This document shows positions 1 to 11,882 of a stretch of 64,000 bases of DNA, one piece after another. The stretch is from Hymenochaete sp. R1. Taxonomy: Eukaryota; Basidiomycota; Agaricomycetes; Hymenochaetales; Hymenochaetaceae. The stretch spans positions 62,001 to 126,000 of the forward strand of contig JAFREE010000003.1 of assembly GCA_019400425.1 (NCBI GenBank), written 5' to 3'. The notes below the pieces were generated by a model, which saw only the letters and a program-made list of their open reading frames with translations, was not told the DNA's origin and did not search any database. A program made the translations under genes and the position numbers. How positions within the stretch are numbered: the stretch's first letter is position 1; every line of letters begins with the position of its first letter.

Positions 1-590
1 ATGCTCAGGCCAGCGCCAATTTATTGCTGAATCTACAGCAATCACGCAACCCCATTTCGCATGGCCGCTCTGCAAGCGAAAGCTCAATGGTGATGTCACC
101 TGCTCTCCGTAACTTATACCCAACGTTATTATCAAAAAATGCCGCCGCAACAACAGGCAATACCCCCACTTCTTTGCCAGTAGCGTCTGATTTTGGTCTG
201 GGACCTGGTATGATTGGACCCTTACCCCAATCACCGACACTCCAGCGAATCCAGGCTCAAGTAGCCAACGCTCGACATTCTCCTGCCGCTTCCGGGAGCC
301 CCAGTGCTGACGACGATATGGCTGCACAAAACATGCTGGATCACTGGTGCAATGCAGTGACAAACCCTCCGCCTTTGCAACTTGACGCTCTCAATGAGGA
401 CACCTCTCTGTCCAGTGGGCAATGGGGCACCTTCCCCAACGCACCCGGAGGTGGACTAACGGACTGGTGGACAGCGCCATATTATCCGAATGATATGAGT
501 TTAGGAAATGGTATAAATGGTGTCGAAGGCGCGGATTACAATTACTGGGAAAACCTCGTGAACACTATCCGGGGAGGGCCACTGCAATAG
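1..590 (+). CDS. C-terminal part of an unidentified protein (5' end outside window), possibly a fungal transcription factor
   Basis: Frame 3 is open from the first base of the window to a TAG at 588-590, so only the last ~195 residues are present. The sequence is rich in Ser, Pro, Gly and Asn (SPTLQRI, GSPSADDD) and ends with an aromatic-rich tail (DWWTAPYYP, NYWENLVNTI). Acidic/aromatic low-complexity tails of this kind are common at the C-terminus of basidiomycete Zn2Cys6 transcription factors, which is why I suggest that class. No DNA-binding or fungal_trans domain lies inside the window, so the family call is an inference. The first in-window ATG is not the real start. Confidence 0.55.
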   Translation, partial: AQASANLLLNLQQSRNPISHGRSASESSMVMSPALRNLYPTLLSKNAAATTGNTPTSLPVASDFGLGPGMIGPLPQSPTLQRIQAQVANARHSPAASGSPSADDDMAAQNMLDHWCNAVTNPPPLQLDALNEDTSLSSGQWGTFPNAPGGGLTDWWTAPYYPNDMSLGNGINGVEGADYNYWENLVNTIRGGPLQ

Positions 591-715
591 GGTAAAAAAA
601 GGAATTTCGTTGTTCGTACTTCATGTACCAATTTTTGCTTTTATGTGTCTGTAGCTATATATTGCTGTGTTTTTGGGACTGTTGGATCGTGTATTCATGC
701 AATTGGGTTGAATGA

Positions 716-1135
716 TTACTGCTTCGGTGCCCAAAGTTCGTAAAGCTCTCTGTCACTGGGATCAAAGCAAGTTGAGATGGTTGGGTCCGCACGAATGACG
801 ACTCGTCGTCTTGAAGGCGCTAGAGCCACAGGCGCAGGGTTTGTCCTCAGAGGCATTCGAGTCGGATTGGACGACATTGTAGACGATGTTGGACTCCCGA
901 AATTTGATGTTGTTGGCTGAAAGAAGAAAGTCAGAATGGAAAGTTCAAGACTTCGTGAACGAGGCCACATACACGAGCAGCGCTTTGTCGAAATGAAGGC
1001 TCAGCCTGAGGTCTAGATGAGTCAAACGCTGAAGAATAGCCTGCAGAGATACGTGAGTCATTTCTGGAATAATAAAAAGAAGCAAAATGCGACATGAATA
1101 AGAGCGCAAAACGCACCAGTAGGGCTGCTCGCCAT
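716..1135 (-). CDS. Small hypothetical protein (~102 aa), three exons
   Basis: I do not recognise this protein. A model of three exons (1135-1117, 1063-975, 916-716) gives an uninterrupted 102-residue protein beginning MASSPTEMTH and ending YELWAPKQ. Intron 1 has a GTGCGT donor and a TTCCAG acceptor. Intron 2 uses a GTGTAT donor and a TTTCAG acceptor, and the phases fit. The N-terminal 36 residues look helical (LQAILQRLTHLDLRLSLHF). The middle is Ser/Pro/Arg-rich and the last 20 residues carry a compact motif (DPTISTCFDPSDRELYELW) that could be a conserved interaction segment. The start lies only ~100 bp from that of VID27 on the other strand, so the two must share a promoter. No function is proposed. 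Confidence 0.45.
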
Positions 1136-1236
1136 CGTGGTCGGACTGTGAGCAGTAACAACGTGAACTTGAAGCGCGCGTCCGCAACCCAGGGGCCAAT
1201 TCACTCAGCGCCGCGCAACCTCTTCCTCACACAACC

Positions 1237-4232
1237 ATGAATATTGTTGGGCGATGTAAGGCTCGGCCGCTTTCACTCTTTCTACAATGAACATGCTTGA
1301 TACTGACTGGAGTATTTTCAGTGTTCGGCTTTGGCGCCTCACTTCGTATGCGTTTGAATCTAGTTTACCCACTGCTATGTCTTACTCTCACATCCAGAGG
1401 GATCCAACACGCCAGAACTCGTGAAGATACCTTCCGGGCAGCTCTATCTTTGCCGCCCCGGCAATATTCGAAGCTCTCGGGAATGCATGTACGTGTAAAT
1501 GTCATACTACTCGACCAGGCACTGACAAAATTCAACCAGCTACAATGACGCTATGGCCACGGTCCGGAAAGCTCCAGGCATAGAGCACAACTTCCAACTC
1601 GTCATTACACGCGTATTCGAAGAAGGCGAAGAGGATATTCTCGAGGAAGAAGATGAGAGTGCGTTTCTGGCCCTGAGGTGGGGTCGCTTGAAACAGTTGG
1701 CGCTGACTATCGTGCAGACAACGAACAGGTCTTCCTCATCGGCACGGAGCTTGAATTTAGGACAGGAGAGGTCGAAGATGAGCCTACGCTGATTTGGAGG
1801 GATTTAGATGGTGACGTCGACGAAACGTATGAATTCGTTGCGAGCGGTGCGAACGTGCATACAGTCGAATTGTTTGTGCAGTGTATGTACCGTGCCATGT
1901 ATGAGCGTAAGCACAAGACCAGCTCCGATAAGGCGTCGAACGTGGATCTGCAGGAGTTTATCTGGCAGTGAGTCATAGGTCTGTTCAGCTGACCATTGCC
2001 TGAATTTCTGAGATTTCATACCTTATCGGATCTGTCCGCCTTTGTTCTTTCTTGTTGTCAGGCCACCGAAGAAGCGCGTATGGGCACCCAGAACCAAGAA
2101 GGCGGTGAGAGGCGCGTCTAATGACGATCCGGATGCACTGGTGGAAGGGATCAACAAACTCTCCGTTTCTGAACGCGCTCCAGTCAAAGTTGAACCTAAA
2201 ATCGAACCACCACCATCCCCCGAACCAGAACTCCAACCCGAACCCGAACCTCTCGCACCTCCTCCACCCATACTATCAATGCCTACCGTCATTACCAAGC
2301 AAGCTGAACTCTATCTTTGGGACCAAGACGATGGACACTTCCTCAAACAAGACGATATCTACGGAAGTATAACGCGTAAATCCGAGAAAGATTTCGACTT
2401 CTATATCACTGCAATGACACTCGACAGTCAACAACTGCTATCACACAAACTCACCTCCGACCTCAATTCACGTTGGAGTTCTAAACTTATAAGCTTCACT
2501 TGGAATCACACTAGCTCAAAAGGCGTCTTGAGCAGTTGGTGCTTCAAGTTTGAAAACGCTGATGACTATAGAGAATTTCAGGAGGCTCATGGAAGTTGTC
2601 TGTACGAAAGCCTTAATCGTGCTAGTTGGGAGAAGGCGAAGGTATGCCGTGTGGTAGTCATGACTTTTGTCGAAAGAAATCTAATCTCCATTTCCAAGGC
2701 TGATGAGCAGCAATACGTATTGAGCTCGTATGACCAAGACGTGGAAATGGAGGACGTGGAAAGTGATGACGATGAAGAAGAGGGTCTGGTTGAAGATGCG
2801 CTAGGCCTCGGAGGTGGTACGTCTTGAAATTTCCCATGCTAGTGTCCACTGATACTTTCATCACAGAAGGAAAGACCGAGGAGTCAGATGTGTCCGAGGA
2901 AAGCGACGAAGAGTCAGAAGACGAGGAAGACCGCTTGGCGAGGACCGGACCACCCGGTGAGAAGAACTCTCAGCTCACAGTTGGACATAAGAACGATAGG
3001 ACCTTTGTCGTTCGCGGGGATAAGATTGGTGTGTTCAAGAATACCGGCGAAGGGAAGGTAGAATACGCAGCGACAATCAAGGACCTTGGTTTCAAAAAGA
3101 TGAAGCCTTTTAAACCAAAGCACGTAAGTTGAATGACTGTGTGTCTTTCCCGACTCCGACTCTAACAATCGGTTTTCTTCTAGATGATGCTACATGACCA
3201 GGATGCAAAGATGGTCCTTATGAATCCTATCGAAAAGCACTCTTTGTTTGCCATGGATATCGAATACGGCAAGATCGTGGAAGAATGGAAGGTGGATGAG
3301 AACATCGAAGTCGATAATATTGCGCCGAAGTCGAAGTTTGCACCCACCACCGGGGAACAAACACTCGTCGGAACTTCACACAACGCTCTATTCCGTATCG
3401 ACCCTCGGATGGGTGGACGGGGCGGGAACGCTATGGCAGACACCAAACAATACACTACTAAGAACGCGTTTTCGGGCCTCACCACCACGGGTGATGGCAA
3501 AATTGCTGTTGCCAGTGAAAAGGGCGACATCAGACTTTTCGATACCGTGGGCAAGAACGCTAAGACGGCTTTACCCGCCATGGGTGACCCGATCTTGGGC
3601 ATTGATGTTACGTCGGATGGCCGATGGATCGTTGCGACTTGCAAGTCTTATTTGCTCGTTATCGACACACTCATCGGAAACGGGCGGTATGCGGGAAGCC
3701 TGGGCTTTGATAGGTCTTTCCCCGCAGATTCGAAGCCGCAACCGAAGAGGCTTCAGCTGCGTCCGGAGCATGCTGCGTACATGGGGAACGATGTATCCTT
3801 CACACCAGCGAGGTTCAATAAGGGTGAAGGTCAGGATGAGAATGCGATCGTCACGTCTTCCGCACGGTATGTCATCGCGTGGGACTTTGCGAAAGTCAAG
3901 AAGAATAAGCTCGATAGCTACGTCATCAAGAAGTGAGTTGACCGAAAGTCAGCTGGAGATGAGATGATGGTCCTAAAATTTGACTTTACAGGTACGAGGA
4001 TGAGGTTGTTCAAGACAACTTCCGATTCGGGGACGACAAAGAGATTGTTCGTGTTTCTGATTAAGTATGTCTACTACTTAGGATAGAACTGACAAGCCGC
4101 CTTCCATAGATCGTTGCGTTGTCCAATGATGTTTTGGCGATCAACAAGAAGAGCCTAAGAAGTCTTCCCAAGGGATCGTTGTCTGCAAGGGCCCGGCCGA
4201 GCACCTCTGCCATCGTCAACAGCCCGTACTGA
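1237..4232 (+). CDS. VID27: Vacuolar import and degradation protein 27 (VID27 family)
   Basis: Eleven exons join in phase to a 794-residue protein, close to the usual ~780 of fungal VID27: 1237-1255, 1322-1345, 1398-1488, 1540-1658, 1718-1967, 2062-2641, 2699-2816, 2867-3123, 3184-3932, 3992-4046, 4110-4232. The N-terminal part (IPSGQLYLCRPGN; NFQLVITRVFEEGEED) is the PH-like VID27 N-terminal region. A Pro/Glu-rich linker and an acidic stretch (MEDVESDDDEEEG, then EESDEESEDEED) lie in the middle. The C-terminal half is the VID27 beta-propeller-like domain (MMLHDQDAKMVLMNPIEK, GDIRLFDTVG, FGDDKEIIVALSND). In yeast the family is linked to vacuolar import and degradation of fructose-1,6-bisphosphatase; the biochemical role is unclear. 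The start was chosen because exon 1 (MNIVGRLFG) restores the family N-terminus. The family call is firm; some short exons are less so. Confidence 0.92.
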
Positions 4233-4858
4233 TCAGATGTGCTCTGTATTTCTTTTCTGTTGGTATACCTCTCCCCTGCTTTTCGATCGAATGATATCAC
4301 CCAAGTTGTACTTTTATTTTTACACAGCCTATTGTTTCTTGTATCGAATATGTTGCCTTGCCTCACCCTTACCTCGCTTTGAAGTTTGAAACGAATTGAC
4401 TCTAGCTAACCGATGTTGTGTAATGACGTAACTACAGTTCATTCGTGGGTGCTTGATCGGCGACGGCGAGCAAAAGGACTTCAAGTTTTGAATTGAAATT
4501 GAAATCGAGGCCTCATCATCCATAGCTTGCGCCCTGGGCGTCCATTCCCTTACTCTCACGTATACAAACCCGGTAACAATTCGAGCTGCTACAATTTTCA
4601 GCGAGGTCGGTCTTCATTCGAGGTCGGTCGGGTGCCCGAACAGATTGGTCTTCAAGGCTGACCCATGCACGCCCCCATGACCTTTCTTCGCCGTCCGTGC
4701 TAAGCGTACTCTGTGATCTCCGAGCCCATCTCCATTCACATGCCTATAAACCGGTCCATTCTCAACTAAAGGCACCCGGTAGACGTCCGAACTCTTTAGA
4801 CACCGTCATCCCAGACACCTACTACAAGAGCCAACGGACCATCAACTTGAAGAAACCA
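4233..4858 (+). other. Intergenic: VID27 3' side and acyl-CoA ligase promoter/5' UTR
   Basis: No convincing gene is seen. A short direct repeat (CGAGGTCGGTC, about 4610-4630) occurs twice. The region just before 4859 stays open in the ligase frame, but it does not resemble the family N-terminus. Confidence 0.5.
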
Positions 4859-7141
4859 ATGTCTCCTAGGATCTATCGCTCGCAATACCCTCCTCAAGAG
4901 ATAGTCGAACGGAATGTCTACTCGCATATTCTCCCGGAGAAGGATTCCTTCGCGCAGGATTCTGTCGCTTTTGTAGACGCTGACACCGGCTTCGAATTGA
5001 CAAGGGGCGAATTGCGTTCAAAGACGCTCGAGTTTGCGCATGGGCTGCGAGATGTATTGCATACGGAGTACGGAGGTCCAAAGCTTACACGGGGGAGCAC
5101 GGTTATGATATTCAGGTATGTAGGCCAAGGTGGTGAATGATGTGAACATGGTGCTAATGACTATCCAAGCCCAAATAGCGTTGCTTATCCTATCCTTATG
5201 CACGGAATCTTCGCGGCTGGCATTAAAGCCACCCTCGCAAGCGCAGCGTATACACCCTCAGAAGTCGCTCATCAATACGTTGACAGGTACGTGTATTAGA
5301 CGAGTTGACTCACCTGCGACACACACACATTTACCTTGACAGCGGCGCTCAAGTGATGATCGTGCACCCAGCCATCCTCCCAACTGCCATCAAAATGTTT
5401 GAGTTACTCGGAGTCGAAGCATCGAACGCGCGCAAGCGGATAATCATTGCCGGGTACGGTCTTCCGAACAAGGGTCCAGCTGAACTTAGGCAAATGGAGG
5501 ACCTCCTAGGGAAAGGCAGGCTAAAGCAAGTGGAGAAGTTCGATGGCCCTCTGTCCCATGAAACGACCTTGCTGTGTTACTCTTCCGGCACGACGGGAAA
5601 ACCAAAGGGTGTAGAGGTAGGGGAAACATCACCTCGGCGTTAAACCGTATCTCATTTATTTTGTAGTCGACGCACAGGAACATGGCTACCTGTTCAAATA
5701 TAGTTGGGCCAGTTTTCTCCATGAAACATGACATTGATACGACCATAGGCGTCTTGCCTTTCTTCCACATTTATGGTAAGTATAAACTCTCACCGTGCAC
5801 GGCAGCCCCTGATATCTAAGTCCTCGTTGTAGGTGCTTTGGTCTTGCTTCATGCGTGTGTCCTTCGTGGAATCAAAGTCGTGGTCATGGCTCGTTACGAC
5901 CCAGACACCTTCTGTAGAGTCACTGAAAAGTATAAAGTCACGTTTGCCTTCATCGTGCCGCCTATCTTAGTAAATCTGTTGCGACACCCAGGTAAACCTG
6001 CTTCATAGTCTATATTTGATATGTGTCTTATTATTTACTTCTAGCTGTTGAAAAGTACGATATGAAGTCAATGGATAGGATGGTGTCTGGTGCTGCTCCT
6101 CTTGGCGCAGGTCTGACCAAGGCAGTTGCAGACCGCTTGAAAAGCGTGGGGGCACCCGTCAGGATAGTTCAGGTGAGTAAAGGCAAAGAGATCTAAAAGG
6201 TTTTATTGAATTGACGTACGATATAGGGATACGGCTTGACTGAAACCTCACCCACCTCGCACATCCTTCCAGTCGAAGACCATGAGCGAAAGATGGGTTC
6301 CACTGGCCTACTCCTACCGAACCTTGAGCAACGTATCGTCGATGATAATGGGAAGGACGTGAAAGAGGGAGAAACTGGTGAAGTCTGGTTACGCGGGCCG
6401 ACTATAATGAAAGGTTACCTGAACAATGAGGAAGCTACTCGTGGATGCATCACGTCCGACGGGTGGTTCCAGACCGGTGATATCGCCCACCTTGATAAAG
6501 AAGGCTACTTGTACATCACGGACAGGAAGAAAGAGCTGATCAAGTACAAGGTGTGTTTATTTCGAAGTCTTTTGTGTTGGAGTTCATTTGACTAATTTTG
6601 AGTACAGGGTTTCCAAGGTTCGCTGAAGGCCATCTACAGTCGTCGTTCTGACCAGCTAAAACTTTTACAGTCCCTCCAGCGGAGCTTGAAGCTGTTCTTC
6701 TCCAACATCCCGAAGTCGCTGACACTGGTGTTGTTGGTGTCTACTCTCGTGAGGAAGCCACAGAATATCCTCGGTAGGTGTTTTGACTTTCGATAGCAGA
6801 AGAAGATAATGATCGTTAATTTATCACAACAGTGCTTACATCGTGCATGTCAAAGGACTATCTTCAGATGCGGAAAAGAGAGCCTTCGAAAAGTCCATTC
6901 AGAAGTGGATAGAGGGCCAAGTCGCGCGTCACAAATACTTGCGTGGTGGCGTCGTTGTCATTGAAGAGATACCAAAGAGGTGAAACATATTTTGCGGGAT
7001 CCTCGTTACCCTTTCAGTACTGACAGGCGCTTTCTTACTTTTCATAGTGCCTCTGGCAAGATTTTAAGAAGAGAACTGCGAGAAAGAGCGAAGCGCGAGG
7101 TGGAGGATGCCACTGCTCAATGGCCGAAGGCAAAACTTTGA
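4859..7141 (+). CDS. AMP-binding acyl-CoA ligase (4-coumarate-CoA ligase-like) with a PTS1 signal
   Basis: Eleven exons (4859-5115, 5170-5286, 5343-5616, 5667-5775, 5833-5991, 6045-6172, 6227-6550, 6608-6617, 6671-6773, 6833-6979, 7048-7141) give 573 residues, normal for the ANL superfamily. Such enzymes activate a carboxylic acid with ATP and transfer it to CoA. Hallmarks are the P-loop-like SSGTTGKPKGVE (A3), GYGLTETSP (A5), the TGD and DRKKELIKYKGFQVPPAELE hinge region (A7-A8), and PKSASGKILRRELR with the catalytic Lys (A10). The protein ends in AKL, a canonical peroxisomal targeting type 1 tripeptide. A peroxisomal aromatic- or fatty-acyl-CoA ligase is therefore likely, but the substrate cannot be read from sequence. 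Exon 8 is only 10 nt and is needed to keep the hinge in frame. The gene is tail-to-tail with the next one. Confidence 0.93.
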
Positions 7142-7353
7142 TGCTGAGAAGCCCTCATAAGAACAATACATACCGTGTATCTTTTGGGGAATGACTGGAC
7201 TTGAATATTCAGCTAGCTGGAATGATCTCAGATGACGTATATATGGCATACATGGAGAAACTACTATCAATAATCAATATAATGCGATGAATTATACTCC
7301 TACACATAAAATGATCGTCCAGAATACGCCAGTGGCGTGTATCATAAAACTAC

Positions 7354-8108
7354 TTATGCACGGAGAGCGATGCCTTCGAAGTCAGCCTCCTTCGCACTCC
7401 ACCAGGGAATGACGAGGATGGAAGCGTCGCGCAAGGCCTTGTATGCAAAGAAAGAGACCACAGCTAGGTCGCGTAGTTCCGGTTCCGCGACGGTATCTGA
7501 CTGAAGCTGCAAAATACCTGGACGCACGGTCGACTTGCGGCGGTTCGATTCCAGGCCATCTGCGCTGGGAATGAAGCGCGCTACACTGTAGCCTGCGGAG
7601 TCGTAGAGCTAAAGTTAACGATAGATAGAAGTGAGAATGTGGATGTCTAATCGCCACAGACGAACGAGAACGAACCTGGGCGGGACGGAAGACAGCAGAG
7701 CGCCACGTGAGTTTCTCGTCACCAATGGAGACATTCGTGCCCGTGCTTTACATTAGTAATTGAGTTATCGAATCTTACTTTCGAGACATGGAAAGACGAC
7801 TTGACTTACTTGAGCCATCCGTCCTCCCTTTTCAAGAATAGATCAAGAGGGTACGTCTTCCCTCCAATGTTGATATAGCTCGACGCCTGCAAGGGCCAGC
7901 GCCAATGGATGGTCGCCACGACGTAGTTTTTCTCCTCAACGTCCGAGCCAACGTACTCGATAGTCGTGGTCTCGGGGAAGATTGAGTACTTGCCCTTGGT
8001 CGTGGAGATACGATACATCTCCTTCAGCTCCTGACCACCAGTCATCGACTTTGTCGAGGCGTGGAAGGAGGTTTGGAAGAAACGGCGACGAGAAAAGTAC
8101 AGATCCAT
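7354..8108 (-). CDS. DUF6593-type protein
   Basis: Three exons (8108-7810, 7745-7676, 7608-7354) encode 207 residues. The order of features is an N-terminal MDLYFSRRRFFQTSF, then beta-strand-like TTIEYVGSDVEEKNYVVATIHW, INIGGKTYPLDLFLK, a short exon SIGDEKLTWRSAVFRPAQ, LYDSAGYSVARFIP, and a C-terminal LAVVSFFAYKALRDASILV. This pattern (a charged start, a WRW/W-rich core, YDS(A/G) with a following VA, and a hydrophobic C-terminal helix) matches DUF6593 proteins, which are expanded in Agaricomycetes and have no established role. No signal peptide is seen. Introns are GT-AG with matching phase. The family call comes from recalled patterns, not a search. Confidence 0.75.
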
Positions 8109-8651
8109 CGTCGGCTAGAATATGTGTGGGTTTGAGGGGTTTCGAGAAAGCAAAAGCGACTGGATAGACCTAAGTTCAGACCAGCTCGAAGGGGGATAGT
8201 CTTGAGGGATGGAGATCAAGTCAAAGTAGAGGGGGAAAGCCCGAAATTGTTTTGTTTGCTACCTTATCAATGCTTTGCAAGATGTTTCTTTCGCCCTTGT
8301 CAAACCTTCTGAATCGGGGAAAGTTTGCCACATTTGCAAAGTAGTATATGTGCGCTTGATGACTTGAGAATTTATTGAAGTTATCAGCAAAGTAACAAAA
8401 CACATCGGACCCCGCACCTTCCTGGGCTCGAAGTGTCGAGATTACTATAAGCGCTGTTACTCAGTGTCGGAGAGGGGTGTCGACGGGATGATGACGATGC
8501 TTTATCAAGTTAATGGCGAAAGAAGTTCAAAGAACGAGTCTGAATCTGTCCCCAGTTTGTTGTAGACCTGCTTATGCATGATCGACGTACGTGTTCACCA
8601 ACGAGTCCGTCTTCAAGTTCATATTCGGTCAGTTCATTGAAATTGGCAACC
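8109..8651. other. Intergenic: shared promoter between DUF6593 gene and AP-1 sigma gene
   Basis: No gene seen. The two flanking genes diverge from here, so both promoters and 5' UTRs should lie in this 543 bp. Confidence 0.5.
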
Positions 8652-9469
8652 ATGATCGAAAACATCATTCTAGTCTCCCGACAAGGTACGAAGCCCAACA
8701 ATCATGCGCTCAATGCACGTTTGAAGAAGCACATCAGGGAAAGTAAGACTAGCCAAATGGTACATCACCCTCCCGCCGAAGACGAAAGCCAAGATTATCA
8801 AGGATGTCACCCAACTCGTGCTTGCTCGTCGGACGCGCATGTGCAACGTCCTGGAATACAAAGGTCTGCTCTGCAATTTCACGAGCGTCAAAAAGAAGTA
8901 AAATGCTCATGCAGCAAATTGCTAAAGACTCGAAGATTGTGTACCGCCGTTACGCTTCACTATTCTTCATTTCAGGGATTACACCCGGAGAGAACGAGTT
9001 AATTACTCTGGAGGTCATTCATAGATATGTGGAGGCGCTCGATAGGTACTTTGGGAATGTGCGTTAACTTTTAAATTTCCGGCGTACCAGTGCTATGTTG
9101 ACTATTACTTTGGTACAGGTGTGCGAACTGGATTTGTGAGTTTGTCGTCATTTGAGCTTTTGAACAAGTTGAGAAGGTTACTTTCACAGAATCTTTAACT
9201 ACCAAAAGGCCTACGCCGTATGATTCCGCGTATCTTTAGGGATTGCCTCACTGACAATGTGCTATAGATTTTGGATGAGATCGTCATAGCAGGAGAAATG
9301 CAAGAGTCAAGCAAGAAATCTGTGCTTCGAGTGGTGCGTTGCCGTCTTTGTCAAGTCTTGATTCAAGGCAATAACCCTTTTTCAGGTTGCGCAAGCCGAT
9401 GCGTATGAAGATCAAGAAAATAGCGAAGATACATTAGCGCGCTTGGGTTCAAGAGTTGCCCAACTCTGA
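8652..9469 (+). CDS. APS1: AP-1 clathrin adaptor complex sigma subunit
   Basis: Seven exons (8652-8685, 8738-8863, 8928-9058, 9119-9135, 9190-9217, 9268-9333, 9386-9469) give 161 residues, the usual size of sigma adaptins. Diagnostic segments include [73 protein letters not shown] and [26 protein letters not shown] with KVRLAKWY fits sigma-1 (trans-Golgi/endosome) better than sigma-2 or sigma-3. The product should sit in the AP-1 heterotetramer that sorts cargo into clathrin vesicles and binds dileucine signals. The open frame starts upstream of 8652, but [12 protein letters not shown] is the family N-terminus. Exon 4 is only 17 nt. The last ~20 residues ([20 protein letters not shown]) are a variable tail. 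Confidence 0.95.
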
Positions 9470-9606
9470 TTTATAATTGTTGTATTACATTCTACCTCGT
9501 TCCATATCTCCGATACCGAATCATCTAATGTATTTCCATGGAAACAAACGTGCATGAGAAACGAAGGAACCATTGCCCGTGCCAAAGGGTAGGGTGGAGG
9601 GATATG

Positions 9607-11585
9607 TCAAACAGACTTGCTGCCACTGGCCACCTTCGTATCACTCGATGTAGTCGCCTTCTTTGCAGGGGCAGGGTTGTTCAATACAAACCAACGAACC
9701 AAATCTAAAGTAGCGATTGAATCTTCCACTGATGAATGACCCGTTGTTCCGCCACCGCTTTGGATTGTTTTACCGAGATGCTCTCGTACACTGGAAAAAA
9801 AGCACTGATTAGAGTAACACAGATGGGTGATATCAAGGAAAAACACGAACAGCTCGCGCAATGCTCGTCGGTACGGGGGACCGGCACGATGGGGAAACAA
9901 AATGGCCGTATCGACGCATCGAAGATGTACCATTCGTAATGTCTTTAGATCATTCTCCAATGCGTGGCCAATGACAATCGTGTTGGAATTGATAAAGGCA
10001 TTCAAGGACTGTCTTATGGAGGAAAGAGGGAGCAGGGCTTTCGAATTGAATAACTCTTCAGTGATTCCAGAGAATCGCGTGTTATAGTCACTGCAAGCGA
10101 TAGTGAATTAGAAGGATACGTAACCCGTTGCAAATGACACTCACATCACTTCAACACCTTCGTCCATTTGCACCAACTCATCGAAAACCTCTTGACCGGC
10201 GCCATCAACCACAGATACACGTGCAACACGAGAACCACCAGTGGTATAGATCATTTCGCAATCAAGGCAGACCACGTCCAGAGCCGTATCACCTCCATTG
10301 TCGTCGTTTGCAGAGCGCGACAATGAAAAAGCATGCCGTTGATGTAGGTCGCCAGGTTCAGACTCGTAGAATACATGAGGACCTCTAACACACCCTTCAG
10401 AATCGCCAGAAGCTTCGGAGCAGCAGCTCCACATCTTGAATTTTTCGCCTGCCTCAATTCACCTCGTATTCTCCAACAAGGAAGAGGAAGAGCTCACCAT
10501 TGACCTTTGTCATGCGTGCTCTTCCCCAATGATGAATGCACTCATCTGCCTCATCCTTCCGTTTGACCACAAAGGGTTTAGTACATCTCTCGCAAGTTTT
10601 CACACGCCCTTCTTCCGAAGGTTTCGTCCCTCCAGGTCCTTCAGGCAACTTTGTCATGAATCCCCATCGCTCCATCTCCTCAAGAGACATGATATACGGC
10701 TCAAGCTGTGAAGATGACAGTTTCAAAGATTTGAGTTTGTCGCGCGTTTCTTTTCGCTTTCGTAGAGTGTTCTCTGTCCCAACAGAATCATGGTGAAGTG
10801 AATCTGGTTTGGGCCGTTTCTTGATGAGCGTTACTGAAGAAATGACCGCCTGGATGGTGATGAGTGCTTCTGCAAACGATGATCGTGGAACCACTCTTAC
10901 GTGGCGATAGGTCATTTTTGATGACTTTTCATACACTTCCTCCTCTTGGGCCAATGCATGCTCTGAAGCAAGCGTTGGTTTATTTGCAATGATCTCAGAG
11001 TAGAGTACAGCAAAGGCATCATAAAGAGTCTTAAGCATGGTCTATGACATTGCTTCATCGTTATCAGCCTTAATGACATAAATAAAATATGAAATCCCGA
11101 ACCTGTCTGACCGGTATGGGCACTAGAGAACGTGCAGCATTCACTCTGAGTATAGGCACTCCCGTCTGGAAGAGAATCAGTACTAAATTTAAGCCTCCCA
11201 TATTGAATAGAAAAGTCACCGTATTCGCTATAGTCTTTGATGGATCTGGGACCGAGGATGAGGTGCCCGTTCTTTGATATTTAGCAGGAGGCTCCTTGGT
11301 CGACGACGAAGCAACTGGCGTGGCATAGGATTTAACACTGAATGCAGGTCTTTTAGCTGGAATGACCGATGGCACCGTATTTGATTTCAATACAGTGCTT
11401 GAGCTGGCTTTGGCTTCAGCTCGGTAATTTGACGGTCCAGCCAAGGGGCTTGTCTTTGAGAAAGGTATGTTCGGGAGGCCTTCGTGTTTCGCGTTCGGAT
11501 GATGAGAGAAGATACATTGTGAGCGCTTGCATCTATCTTTGTCAGGACATGGCGTAGAGCTGAATAGACCAGATGAAGCAAACAT
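9607..11585 (-). CDS. REX3: REX3-type RNA exonuclease with N-terminal CCCH finger
   Basis: A multi-exon gene of roughly 600 residues. The start MFASSGLFSSTPCPDKDRC leads into a C-x5-C-x4-C-x3-H zinc finger ending CIFSH, typical of fungal Rex3. A disordered Ser/Pro region and a conserved middle (YIMSLEEMERWGFM, CERCTKPFVV, CIHHWGRA, a second Cys-rich patch) follow. The C-terminal DEDDh nuclease has VVCLDCEM (Asp, Glu), VIGHALENDLKTLRMVH (Asp), CVDTAILFPH and GHSSVEDSIATLDLVRWF (His, Asp). All expected catalytic residues are visible. Family members trim 3' ends of RNase MRP RNA, U5 snRNA and other small RNAs in the nucleus. At least five introns are needed, for example after residues ANT near 11220 and between RELF... 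and VREHLGK near 9790. The 3' end converges on APS1. Confidence 0.92.
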
Positions 11586-11882
11586 GCGCTATACTTCTTG
11601 GATGGCTAAACTTCCTATAGACTTAGAGTAGCTGGAAGCAAACGTGCAGATGATGATGATGATGTCGACGCGAAAGGGAGTTTGGATAATATGCGAGCAC
11701 GTGATGGTGTCGATCTCTCCGACGTCCGGACGATGACGGGTTTTTCTGTTTTGACCTTCTTTTCTGGTCAACTGCACACTCCGAGTGTGCCAGCTGGTCC
11801 TCTCGTTCATTGTATGCCTGGCTGAAATATATTACACATATTTCTCTCTTTTCTTCGCTCTTGCCTCGTCCAAAACGCCATC

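Noticed and set aside
3248..3967. 239-residue + strand frame in VID27
   Set aside because: Shifted frame of the large VID27 exon; Arg/Ser-rich with no domain.
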